A stretch of 64,000 bases of DNA from Globisporangium splendens (Eukaryota > Oomycota > Peronosporomycetes > Pythiales > Pythiaceae): NCBI GenBank assembly GCA_006386115.1, contig VFIW01000082.1, forward strand, positions 62,001-126,000, given 5' to 3'. Both the position numbers and the translations under genes were made by a program. Below are positions 35,045 to 45,396 of this stretch, piece after piece (within the stretch, counting starts at the first letter, position 1; each line of letters starts with the position of its first letter). The notes beneath the pieces were generated by a model that saw only the letters and a program-made list of their open reading frames with translations, did not search any database and had not been told where the DNA came from.

Positions 35045-38000
35045 ATGTTCAGTCTCGACGCGCCGCTGGCGCCCGCGATCGACGCGTTCGTGAACCCTGA
35101 GAACGACGACAACGTGCACAAGACGAGCCTCAACACTGTGGTCATGCAAGTGCACCGCAAGGTGAGCATGGAGGCGCTCATCCAGGCGCTCGGGCTGCAC
35201 CTGACCAACACGGACGACAAGGTGCGCGCGCGCGCCACGCAGCTGCTCGCCGAGGTGCTCTCGCGGCTCCCGGAGCTGCCGCTCACACCCAATGCGGTGC
35301 AGCTCCTCGTCGACTTTTTCGCCGACCGTCTCGCCGATTACCCGAGCGCGAGCGCGTGTCTGCAGGCGCTGCTGGCGCTCGAGAGCAACCACGCCAAGAA
35401 GATCACGAGCCCCACGGTCACGATCATGCTCATTCAGAAGATGGTCAAAGTGCTGCATGTGCCGCAGCTGAGTCAGGCGATGCGCAAGCAGTGCTTTGAG
35501 CTCATGCAGCTTGCGCTTGGACAGAAGGTCGTCGTGGACGTGCTCGTCGCGGCGCCAGAGAGCGGCAGTGAGGACCACGGTATCTTGTTTGCGCAAGCAT
35601 TCTTGAACGCGATGGAGGGCGAAAAGGATCCGCGCAACTTGCTGCTGTGCCTGCAGATCGCAAGGGAGCTGCTCGCAAAGCTCGAAGTTGTGTTCGACCG
35701 CCACGACGCCGTGCTGCAGCAGTACTTTGACGTGGTGTCGTGCTACTTCCCGATTACGTTCACGCCGCCACCGAATGATCCGTACGGCATCACGTCGGAG
35801 GAGCTGATCCTGTCGCTGCGCAAGGCGTTTGCCGCGTCGGATCTGCTCGCCAAGCATGTGCTCCCGTTCCTGTTGGAGAAGTTATCGTCGACGGTCGTGG
35901 AAGCGAAGCTGGACTCGCTACAAACGCTCGTGTTCTGCTGCGAAGCGTACTCGATCAACGTGGCGCTGCTGCACATGCTCTCGATCGCGAACGCGCTGTA
36001 CCACGAGGTCGTCAAGGGCGAGAAGAAAGAGGTGATTGAGGCCTCGCTGCGTGCGATTTCCCGCTTCTCGAGCGTCATTGGGCTCGCCAAGACCAAGGCC
36101 GCTGGTGGCGCAGCCTACGCGTGGAACAAGTTTGTCGTGGAGCTCACGACGCGCGCAACGAGTGACCTCACAGGTCACGCCACGGATTCGCTCGTAAGTG
36201 TCTCGGCGGGCCAGGTGCTTGCGGCGCTGGGCAAAGACTCGGTGCTCGGCTTCACACACGTGCTAGATGCATCAGTGCCGTTGCTGATCCAGCAGTTCAA
36301 CGAAAGCTCGATGAGCACAGAATCGAAGTGCGAGGCTTCGCTCGCACGGCTGCTGCTGATCGTGAACACGATCGACCGCGAAGTGGACCAGTCGGCATCA
36401 GCGCAACCCATGCGACCGCATGCGCTCGTGCTTATTGATGCGCTCGTTGCGTTCCTGAGCAACAACGAGGCGCTGAGCACGCCCACGGCCAAGTGTTCGA
36501 CGATCGAAGCGCTGTCACATCTGGTGACGTACCCACCGTCTCCGATTGTCGAGATCGCACAGGTCAAAGGGTTGGTGGAGCTGTTTATTAACTTTTTGCT
36601 CTTTGACGCGAGCCCAGAGGTGCGTCGCGAGTGTCTGCAGAGTCTGCGTGCGATCTCGACGATCAAGCAAAAGGCGACGGTCAAGAACTACGCGTCACTG
36701 GTGATGGAGATCGCGTTGACGCAGCTCATGGATGCGGTGCAACTGGACGCGCAAAACGCCAAGGTCGCAGCGGTGCTGGCGTCCTCGGGACGTGACCACC
36801 CAGAGTTTTTCAACGACGTGCTCGATTCGATCACACAGTTGTCCCAAGAAGCGTCGATCTTCCAGGCCACGATCGTTCGACTCGTGGACTTTTGCGTTGT
36901 CGAAAACTACGACAACAAGATCGCGTTCGTTGCCAACAGCAGTGCGAATGGCACGCAAGCCCACGTCGACGGCATCCTCAACGCGGTCGCAAAGATCGTC
37001 GAACTCAATGCTGACGACAAGGCGAGCATGGAGTTCTGTGTGACCAGCGGTGGCGACAACTCGATCGTCTTCCGCTTGCTCAAGGCTGTGACGACTACGG
37101 CCGCCGACGCCGCTGCGCAGAATGCGCTTCTCGACGACGCCAAGCTGGCGTCCTGTGCGCGCATTTTCCGCACCCCAATGCAGAACGTGTCGACTGAGAC
37201 GCAACAATTGCTCGCGAATGCCGCGATCTCGGCGTTCCTGACGACGCAGTCGACTGGTACCCCGGTCTCGCACCCTGCGTACTTGCAGCTCGTGCCATTG
37301 TTCTCGGCTGTGATCAACTCAGCCAACCGCAATCTGAACCTGCCTGAGACGTCCAAGGTGATCAACACGCTGCTCGAGCTTGCGCAGTCCAGTACGGTGG
37401 TGCATCATACTGCTGCTTCCACACAACAAATCGAACGGATCTCGTCCGAGGCTGCGCTCTCGGCTGCCAAGTCGCTCGCGTCGATTGTCAACAAGATGTC
37501 GGACGGCGAGGAGTTTGACGCGCTCATCGTGCTGCTGCTCGACCAGAAGCTTTCTCAGATCATCGCGAACGAGCAGGAAGACGTCTCGGTGCGCGTCGCG
37601 GCGCTGCAGATTTACGTGTGGATCGCCAAGGCGCTCGTGATCCGTGGCCACCGCGAGCACGCGCCGGCGTGCCTGTTCTTTTTGTGTAAATTCCTGACCC
37701 CGGAGACTCCGGACGCTCGTTCGCAGATCGCGATGCACGCCGCCAAGAGCTTTAAGTTGCTCGTGACCGAGTTTCCAGACGTTCTCAACCGGAAATGTGG
37801 CGCCTTCATCACGGTATGTGTGTTAGACAATGTTGCGTGCTTATTGGGAAATGCTGATATAACTCTGTTTTGCTTTGTGTAGTTCCTCTATCGCCAGCGA
37901 ACATTTGACTTGGTGTACCCGGTGCTGCTGGAGTACATTCGCAGCCACTCGGGTGCTGAGAATGTTGAAGCGCTGGTCGCGTTCTCGCACGTAATCTCGA

Positions 38001-38465
38001 ACTCACCCAAGGCCATCTACCTGCCGCACATGGGCAGCATCTTTCCGCTCATGGTGCAAGCCATCAACTCGGACGAGAAGGAGCTGGGAAGCCCCGCGAT
38101 CAAGACGTTCAAGTCGCTCTTATTTGAGTCCGTGGAGAGTGTGAAGCCATTCTTGAAGGATGTGTTCCCAGGGCTACTGAAGCAAGCGCAGCACGGGTAT
38201 GCACCTTGGCGATGACACGACAGTGTTGCCGATGAATCAAACACTGACAATAGGATATGCTTGTGTGTTTTGTTTGTATAGGGCGAGTGCATTAGACCGC
38301 CACGATGCGCTGGACTGCCTCGCGAAACTCGCGACGATCCCGTACGAACTCATCCATCCGTACAAGGACATGGCGCTGCGCCAGTTGCTCCGCTGCCTAG
38401 ACGACCGCAAGCGATTCGTGCGCCACGCCGCCGTCCGCGTGCGCAACCAGTGGAGCGTGCTGTAG
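35045..38465 (+). CDS. MMS19: MMS19 cytosolic iron-sulfur cluster targeting factor
   Basis: This HEAT-repeat scaffold of the cytosolic iron-sulfur assembly targeting complex delivers clusters to DNA polymerases, helicases such as XPD, and other nuclear enzymes. Exons are 35045-37813, 37883-38196 and 38282-38465, giving 1,088 residues; both introns are GT-AG and the frame closes at TAG 38463-38465. The N-terminus (KVSMEALIQALGLHL, then KVRARATQLLAEVL) and C-terminus (DRKRFVRHAAVRVRNQW) match the two conserved ends of MMS19, and the rest is helical HEAT-type repeats. The codons favour G or C at third positions, visibly more than in the preceding sacsin-like gene. The 3' end faces the convergent MRRF gene, with only about 130 bp between them. 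Confidence 0.9.
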
Positions 38466-38593
38466 ACCCATCCATGAGGTGAAGACACCACACACGAAGA
38501 AAATAAACACCATATCGACCTTTTTGCGTTTATTTTGTGCATGTTTCTGGTACTCAAGGTCTCTTTTGTCTGCGGGAAAGTTGCAATTGCTTT

Positions 38594-39520
38594 TTACACT
38601 GCGACGAGATCTTTTTCCTTGGCCGCGAGCAGTTTGCCGATCTCGTTGACGGCGTCGTCCGTGAGCTTCTGGATCTGCTCGGTCTGCTTCTTGACGTCGT
38701 CCTCCGAGATCTCTTCCTTGAGCTTCTTGGCCTGGTTCATGGCGTCCTGGCGCACGCGGCGCACGTGCTGTCGGGCCTGCTCGGCTTGCTTCTTCACGGC
38801 CTTTTGGAGCTCCGCGCGCGTTTCCTTGGACATCCTGTCGGGCAACCAAAGTGTCAGACCAATACTCATAATCGCCATAGGCCATTAAGACCCTAATATG
38901 CACGCGTTAGGCACGTACTTTGGAAACGAGATCTCGAGGTTGGCGCCGTCTTCGCGGACCGAGTACACGGGGTTCATGGACTCAATGGCCTTGCGGATGT
39001 CCGTCAGCAGCTACACCAACACAACTCAACGTCAGTCCTGATTAAACGGCGTACAGTAGCTGCTTAGACGTACCGATGGGTCGTAGACCGTGACGCTGAG
39101 CGAGTGCGTGCCCGAGACCGCGACTTGGGCCAATTGCGAGAGCGACACGTACTGGCCGTACGCTTGCACGTTGAGGTCGTCGAAGATGCCGGCGTCGGCC
39201 TTGCCGGGGCGCATCTGGTTGAGCTGGCGCGTAAAGTTGAGCACAGCGCCGTTCATGTTCTTCTTGGTCGTCTCGAGCGAGAACGTGCCCTCAGCGTCTC
39301 CGCCGTCGCTGCTGTCGTTGGCTGGTGGCGCCGCCGACTGCTTGCCGCCCTTCTGCTTCTTGGCGGCCTTGGCGAAGTGGCGCACCGAGAGCTGAGAGAC
39401 TGGAGTCACGAGCGCAGGCGCGTGGTTTGCTAGAGCAGCAACAGAGGCGACTGGGAAGCGTATGGAGGAGGCACTGGCAGCACGGCGCACGCAGCACATC
39501 GCGATCATTCGGAGCGCCAT
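38594..39520 (-). CDS. MRRF: Mitochondrial ribosome recycling factor
   Basis: This factor splits post-termination ribosomes in mitochondria with a mitochondrial EF-G. Exons are 39520-39074, 39010-38919 and 38834-38594, giving 259 residues; the second intron interrupts the Lys codon before MSKETRAEL. The first ~60 residues are rich in Arg, Ala and Ser without acidic residues, a typical mitochondrial targeting peptide (to about SVRHFAKAA). The RRF fold follows: AVLNFTRQLNQMRPGKADAG, DIRKAIESMNPV, MSKETRAELQKAVKKQAEQA, RHVRR-type basic helix, and a C-terminal helix rich in Lys and Gln. It is transcribed divergently from the unknown gene at 39796. An initiator-like stretch (GACATTACCATTTT, minus strand, 39617-39630) lies about 100 bp above the start. 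Confidence 0.9.
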
Positions 39521-39795
39521 GGCGATCTGGCCGCAAAAAATGTGACAGCGGAGGACACACTCGTCCACTCGGTGGCATCCACACCGGTATGACCTTTTAT
39601 AAAGCATGTCTTCCTTAAAATGGTAATGTCCCAAAGTCAAAATTGAAGAGATTGTCAATATAATGCACTGTTTCAATGAATAAGTCGCTGTTGATGATCA
39701 GAGATGCATATTGTATGGAATATCGGTTTGAACAGGGTATGGAAAAGAGCACTTTGAAAGTGACAGCCACACACGCACATACAAGCACAACGACG

Positions 39796-40752
39796 ATGAC
39801 GCAGGTCGCCAAGCAGTACTCGCTGTTCCAGCGCAGCGTGCGCGTGGTGCAGACGTCGGTGCGGCGCTTCGACTGGTGGATGCTGCAGAAGATGCCGGGG
39901 CTGCCGAACCCGCCCGAGGTCGAGGCCGAGCTGCGCAAGCCGACGTTCGTGGACCTCTGGGAGTTCACAATGGCCGATCACCTGCAGAATGCCAAGGACG
40001 CGTGGCGTGAGTACGTCGCGTCGTTCAACGACCCGAGCGACCTGGACCTGGAGAAGAGCAAGCAGGAGGTCAAGAATGCGGCGCGGCGGCTGCGCGGCGA
40101 AGTCGAGGACAACACGAGCAAGAACCTCGAGTTCATCAGCGAGTCACTCGAAGGCACGCAGGTGCTCGAGAACCTCAAGGAGCTGCGCGCCACGGGCGAG
40201 AAGAACGTCGCGTTCCTGAAGCACGAGCTTGAGCACGCGAAGCACCAGATCGACACCGACGCCGTGGTCGAGAACGTGCGCTCGACGATCGACGAGCACC
40301 GTAGCAAGGACGACGTGGTCACAACGCTGTCGAAGAACGTGGACGAGATCGTGGATCTCGTGAAAACTGGCCGCGACGCGGCGCTGCGCATGGAGAAAGA
40401 AGACATGGACGCCGTCAAGGTGAACGCGCAGTCGTGGTTTGCCGACAAGCTCATGGTCGGTCAGTCGGTGCTGCTCGCGTTCATCGCTGGCTACAAGGAG
40501 GGCAAAGAGCTCGAGTTGAACCGCGAGGACGCGCTGCTGCTCACGATCGCCAAGCAGGCCGCCGAGGAGCAGAAGGAGGCGCTCAAGCAGCAGTTCGACC
40601 GCATCGTCGCCGACCAGCGCGCCAAGCAGCAGCAGGAGCAGGAGGAAAAGGTGTGGAAGGCGAAGGAAAAGGAAGCAGAGAGTGCGCATACAGATGCAGG
40701 TAATGAAGCAGACACAAAGCCAGAGACGGCATCTCCGCAGCCTGAGCGGTAG
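39796..40752 (+). CDS. Hypothetical helical coiled-coil protein
   Basis: I do not recognise this 318-residue protein. The N-terminus is basic and amphipathic (MTQVAKQYSLF, then RVVQTSVRRFDWWML), which could be a targeting helix. It is followed by PGLPNPPEVEAELRKP. From about residue 70 it is almost entirely charged amphipathic helix with long runs of Glu, Lys and Asp, resembling apolipoprotein/LEA-like or coiled-coil proteins. One uncharged stretch near 225-240 (MVGQSVLLAFIAGY) might touch a membrane. The tail is Gln/Glu/Lys-rich and low-complexity. Third positions are strongly G or C, as in neighbouring real genes. An in-frame ATG at 39676 would add 40 residues, but that extension lacks the gene's composition. 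There are no introns. The 275 bp to MRRF is a shared divergent promoter, so a mitochondrial role is possible but unproven. Confidence 0.7.
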   Translation: MTQVAKQYSLFQRSVRVVQTSVRRFDWWMLQKMPGLPNPPEVEAELRKPTFVDLWEFTMADHLQNAKDAWREYVASFNDPSDLDLEKSKQEVKNAARRLRGEVEDNTSKNLEFISESLEGTQVLENLKELRATGEKNVAFLKHELEHAKHQIDTDAVVENVRSTIDEHRSKDDVVTTLSKNVDEIVDLVKTGRDAALRMEKEDMDAVKVNAQSWFADKLMVGQSVLLAFIAGYKEGKELELNREDALLLTIAKQAAEEQKEALKQQFDRIVADQRAKQQQEQEEKVWKAKEKEAESAHTDAGNEADTKPETASPQPER

Positions 40753-41014
40753 GCGTGGAAAGCGGAAATGACGCTCATCATGACGGGAAACGCGTCGTAA
40801 TGCGCCTGACTAGTGAGAGTGTGATGCGTGCATGCGTAGCTGTGGGAAGACCTGATATGTATGTGTGCATGAAGAAAACGAAACTGTTATTATGGGGGAA
40901 GCGACACCCCAGACGATTTGCCATTTGTCTTCTTCGTGAAGCGTCGCCTGGTGCGTTTACAGGGAAAGCGTTCGCGTTTACCGCGGAGACAGACGCATTT
41001 TACAGAGAGAGCCA

Positions 41015-43030
41015 ATGCCGCAGCAGCAGCAGCCGGCCGTGGCACCTGTGCCGCTTAATGCGCGCCGTGTGTCTGGCGCCAGGGAGAGCGAACTCGTGCG
41101 GCTCGAGAAGGTGCATTTCTCGGATGACGAAGACGACGACGACGATGCGTTCCAGTACGCGACCGTGGCCGATGCGGCGCTGGACGACGACGACGATGAC
41201 GACGAAGAGGATTTCGATGCCGTGCTGCGCAATTTGAGCAAGTTGATGGCAGTCAGCAATGGCGACACCATGTACTTTGCAGACGAGAAGAAGGCGTCAC
41301 CTGAGGAACCCGAGAGCGGCAACAGCTACAAGCAGCAGGCGCTGCCTATGACGAAGAGCTCGTCGTCGTCGTCGTCGTTGCCGCGGATCCACACGCAGGT
41401 GCGTCCGTCGGTCGTGGACGATTTCATCCGCAACTTCCTCATCAAGGTGGGCATGACCAAGACGCTTGACATGTTCAACCACGAGTGGTACGAGTTTATC
41501 GCCAAGGGCAAGCTCGCCGAGGACGACATCAGCGTCGTGCCGGACATCTACCTGCGCAACCAGGGGCTGGGCGACCAGGTCAAGGAGCTGCGGCGGCAGC
41601 TCGACGAGACGCGCAAGATCACCGAGACGGTGAAGGGCACGTGGGACAAATTCCGCCACCAGCGCGTGCTGCAAGAGAAAGACGCGCTCGCGGTCAAGAT
41701 TAAGAAGCTCGAGAAGCACGTCGCGAGCTACGAGTCGCTGCTCCAGGAGCTCAAGACCAAGTACGAAAACTCGATGAAAGAGAAAATGCTCATGCGCTTG
41801 GAGCGTGACCGCCAAGTCGCCAAGGCTGAGGCGTTAGAAGCGCAGTTGAAAGCCACGAATATGGCCGCCATGTCAGAAGATATCTCCTCCAGCAAGAGCA
41901 AGTCCAATAAGAACACAAAAGATCCTTTGAAAGCGTCCTCCAAGAAAGCGTCCACCCAGGTGTCCTCCACGTCGGGACCTTCGTCTACATCGTCCTCCTC
42001 CGCGTCCACCAAGAAGTCAAGTGATGTCGAAAACACGAAGCTCCCGAGCCACGACGGCGTAAATCCGTTCCTGGACAAGCGCTTTGAGTCCGTGGCTGCG
42101 GAGCGCATGGAGCTCATCAAGACATGTCAGGGTCACGGCAACTCGATCGCGGCCGTCGCGTTCCACCCGAAAAACCCGATTCTCGCGACGGTCTCGGACG
42201 ACGAGACGTGGAAACTCTGGTCCGTGCCCAACTGCGAGCTCATCATGAGCGGCGAGGGCCATCGGTCGTGGCTCGCGAACATCGTGTTCCACCCGCGGGG
42301 TACCCACGTCGCGACGTCGTCGGGCGACAACACGGTCAAGCTCTGGGACTTTGTGAGCGCGTCGTGCTCGCTCACGCTCATGGACCACGCGCACCCAGTG
42401 TGGGAGAGCGTGTTCCACCACGACGGCGATTTCCTCGTGAGCGCGTCCATGGACCACACGTGCAAGCTCTGGGACCTCGCGACGGGCAGGTGCCGCAAGA
42501 CGCTGCGCGGCCACGTCGACTCGGTCAACTCGGCTCGGGCGACAAGACGGTCTCGCTCTGGGACATCCGCTCGGGGCTCTGCGTGCAGACGTTCTACGGC
42601 CACGAGAATGCGTGCAACTCGGTCGCGTTCTCGCTCACGGGCGACACGATCGCATCCTGCGATGCCGACGGGTTTGTCAAAGTGTGGGACGTGCGCATGG
42701 TCGCCGAGCGGTGCACGCTGGACGGCGGGCAACATCCGCTCAACAGCGTCGCGTTCGACAGAAGCGGCAAAGTGCTCGCGAGTGCCAGTGACGACGGCAG
42801 CATCAAGCTGTTTAGCCTCAAGACCGACGCGCTCGTGTCCGAGCTCAAGGATCATGAAGGACCCGTGCAGGTATGACTTTGCGAATGGGATTTGCATTGC
42901 GCTCAAATCGAGCTCTAGATCTAACCAATTTTGGCCTTGTTTGTGCATTTAGTCGGTCAAGTTTGAGCCGAATGGACGGTTCCTCGCGTCCTCGAGCTCC
43001 GATTGCACCTTCCGCCTCTGGTCCACGTGA
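41015..43030 (+). CDS. SPAG16: SPAG16/PF20-like axonemal central-apparatus protein, frame broken near 42531
   Basis: PF20/SPAG16 is a central-pair protein of motile cilia, here expected in the zoospore flagellum. The N-terminal part has an acidic segment, then the family signature near residue 129 (RPSVVDDFIRNFLIKVGMTK), a coiled coil (about 190-290) and a Ser/Lys linker. WD repeats begin near residue 370. The frame from 41015 is intact to GHVDSVNS, then coding jumps at 42531/42532 to another frame that starts GSGDKTVSLWD and continues through further WD repeats to 42870. A GT-AG intron (42871-42952) leads to the last exon, 42953-43030, ending FRLWST. Comparison with adjacent WD blades implies about 37 missing nucleotides, the beta-strand after SVNS. 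No intron can explain a loss without extra sequence. Without the lesion the protein would be about 655 residues. It is either a real mutation or an assembly collapse across the short CTCGG repeat at the junction. Confidence 0.85.
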
Positions 43031-43280
43031 CGAGCAAGTAAATCAAAAGGCGACGAGCCGAACCGCACGCCTACAACCAAGTCAAAAGAGCAGCAGACAC
43101 AGGGAGAAGACACGAAAAAGAAGAAAAATGCCGCCCGTCACGTGTTTATAGATTTACGTATGAACTCGGCGCCATTCTCCTTCATCTCAGTTGTCTTCTG
43201 CTGCTGCTGCTATCTCTCGTATGTTCGCTCTAGTCCCTGTATATTGCTCTCCTTCTCTCCTTCTTTGTCGTCTCTTGTCT

Positions 43281-44870
43281 CTATAGGCTTCGCAGCCGCT
43301 CCTTCTTGCCGCCAAACTCGGCCTTCATGCATAATTTATAAAACTGGACTTGCCACAGTCCGCAGAGGAACAGCGTCGCGGTCATGAACACGAGACGCCA
43401 GAGGATGTTGGGGAAGATCGCCCACGTGCTCACCCACACGACGAAGAACTCGAAGGTCGTGGTCGCGGCCACAAACGTCCAGAACGGCGTCACATACAGG
43501 ATCGGCGGCATGTTGACGGACTGCAGTGGGTTCCAGAAGTTTGAGATCACGCACGCCGCGTAGATGTGCAGGAACACATTCATGAAGATCGTGAGCGAGT
43601 AGCCGTAGTGCACGGGCGCGAGCGGGTGCACACCGCGCGGTGCAATGCGCGCAGCGATCGCGATCAACACGATGCGCAGAACGAGCCACGCGCGCCGGTA
43701 CAGCTTGTTGTTGCGCATCGCGAAGTCCGAGCACTGCTGCCGCAAGAGCGCCATCGGCAGCGAGATCTTGAGCACGTAGAGCACGAACGTGAGCAGCGCG
43801 AGCTGGAACACGAACCGCACGAGCGTCTTGATGGCTTCCTCGAGCGCGTAGTGCTCCTGGTCGCGCGGCAACGTCGCGCGGATGTCGTGCCAGATCGCGT
43901 TCAGGTCCATCACGAACGCCGCCCACCAGTACCACGGCTTGAGCACCGGCGCCATGGGGAAGCCGACGGTCACGGCCGGCACACCGCGCGCCGACTCGAC
44001 CACAACCTTCACGGGACTGATCGGCGACGTCATGGACGCGAAGTGGCGCAGATAAAACAGCTTCCAGTGGTACTGCTCGTAGAAGTATTTATGGTTGATG
44101 TTGTAGCCCACGGGGAGACGCATGCCCTTGGGCAGATTCGCCTGCATGGCCTGCGCACGCCCCGGTTTGAACAACTGCGAGCGGCGCAGGTCGTCGCTGT
44201 ACATCGACGACAGGAAGCCCTGGTCAGCACCATCGAACGACTCCAAGTGTCCCAGAGCATTCAGCAAGCGCTCGTACTCTTGCGCGTTGGGCGTCACAAC
44301 GAGTAGCCCCGTGTGGAAGTGGCACGGGTTCATGAACACGGCGCAGAAGTGGCCGCAGAGGAAGAGCTCGTCGGCGTTGCGAATGAGCACGTTGTCAGCG
44401 TCCAGGTACACGACACGCTCGTACTCGAGCAGGTTCCACACATGCAGCTTGTTGAGCGTGTAGATGAAGCCCTTGTTCTTCAGCGTGCCGCCCAAGAACG
44501 GGTTCTCAATGTTCGTGACGTCAAGCACGCGGCAGCCGATGGAGCGGAAGATGCGCTTCGACTCCTCCGAGACCGAGTCCGACGCGAGCACCACGAGGTC
44601 GTACGGTGTGCCTGTGAGCTTGATCGACTGCATGAGCACCTGCACGCCCAACACGTACTCGGCGTCGCGGCTCGTGCCTTCGTAGTGCACTGTCACGTAC
44701 GCGAAGCGGCTCGTGATCTTGCCGTTCGCGTTCTTGTCTGAGACCGCGACAGCGGCAGCTGCCTCAGCGGCGGTGGCTTCGGCAGCGACGCTCTGCACGC
44801 AGCCCAGCAGCAGCAACACCAACAGGAAGAAGAAGAGCTTTGATGCACACGCCCCATGTCGCGGCGCCAT
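43281..44870 (-). CDS. GT8 family membrane glycosyltransferase (plant PGSIP6/IPUT1-like)
   Basis: A 529-residue, intronless enzyme of the glycogenin-like GT8 family. It has an N-terminal signal or anchor (KLFFFLLVLLLLGCV), then a GT8 domain at about 55-310. Visible motifs are FAYVTVHYEGTSRDAEY, KNKGFIYTLNKLHVW, the metal-binding DxD as YLDADNVLIRN (near 155), NPCHFHTGLLVV, and GADQGFLSSMY. The C-terminal 180 residues hold four to six hydrophobic segments. This order (GT8 facing the lumen, then multiple membrane spans) is that of plant PGSIP6/IPUT1, which adds glucuronate to inositol phosphorylceramide in the Golgi. That activity here is inference; glycogenin proper has no membrane spans. The start is the first ATG at 44870; the frame is open a little further up but without an ATG. 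A GA/CT microsatellite lies in the leader. Confidence 0.85.
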   Translation of the reverse strand: MAPRHGACASKLFFFLLVLLLLGCVQSVAAEATAAEAAAAVAVSDKNANGKITSRFAYVTVHYEGTSRDAEYVLGVQVLMQSIKLTGTPYDLVVLASDSVSEESKRIFRSIGCRVLDVTNIENPFLGGTLKNKGFIYTLNKLHVWNLLEYERVVYLDADNVLIRNADELFLCGHFCAVFMNPCHFHTGLLVVTPNAQEYERLLNALGHLESFDGADQGFLSSMYSDDLRRSQLFKPGRAQAMQANLPKGMRLPVGYNINHKYFYEQYHWKLFYLRHFASMTSPISPVKVVVESARGVPAVTVGFPMAPVLKPWYWWAAFVMDLNAIWHDIRATLPRDQEHYALEEAIKTLVRFVFQLALLTFVLYVLKISLPMALLRQQCSDFAMRNNKLYRRAWLVLRIVLIAIAARIAPRGVHPLAPVHYGYSLTIFMNVFLHIYAACVISNFWNPLQSVNMPPILYVTPFWTFVAATTTFEFFVVWVSTWAIFPNILWRLVFMTATLFLCGLWQVQFYKLCMKAEFGGKKERLRSL

Positions 44871-44912
44871 CTTCGTGCTTGCGGATAGCGCCAACAATGG
44901 GGGGAGGGGGAA

Positions 44913-44951
<39 letters not shown>

Positions 44952-45396
44952 GAGGGGGTACTATTATAACTCACCTGTTTAATTCGGTGTGTGTATGGCT
45001 TATGTAGAGGTTTGATCAAGAATATTGAATTATGTTATTGTATGATGATTGCTCTAATGATCAGTTTTAGCGAATATATCGAAGTGAAGAAGGTAGCAGT
45101 GAGGCTTTGATTACAACGCGTACTTTTGCTTGGGAAACACAATGAATGAATGCGTACTTAGTGGGATGAAGGAGGTCGCGCGAAGGTCGCTCGAAGCGCT
45201 TGCGTTGAGTGCCATTGGTTTGGCTGCATGTCCTTTCGAGCTAATCAATCGTTGTCCTCCATTCTGCGCCAGCGATTGCCGCCATCGCGAGCGTCCTCTC
45301 CGCCTGCGCGTGCTTCGCCCACCTGCCTATCGCCTGCAACCTCCGCCTGAGCGTCTACACACACACACACGCACGCAGCTCTTCGTGATTGCAGCC
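44871..45396. other. Divergent promoter region, GT8 gene to RRP12
   Basis: About 525 bp between divergent starts. Besides the GA tract and a short (AC)n run just above the RRP12 ATG (about 45358-45370), I see no strong element. The frame of RRP12 is open back to 45130, but that stretch does not look like the family N-terminus. Confidence 0.55.
44916..44948. repeat. (GA)n microsatellite
   Basis: A pure GA tract of about 16 units, reading CT on the strand of the GT8 gene, about 45-80 bp above its start codon. Confidence 0.95.
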
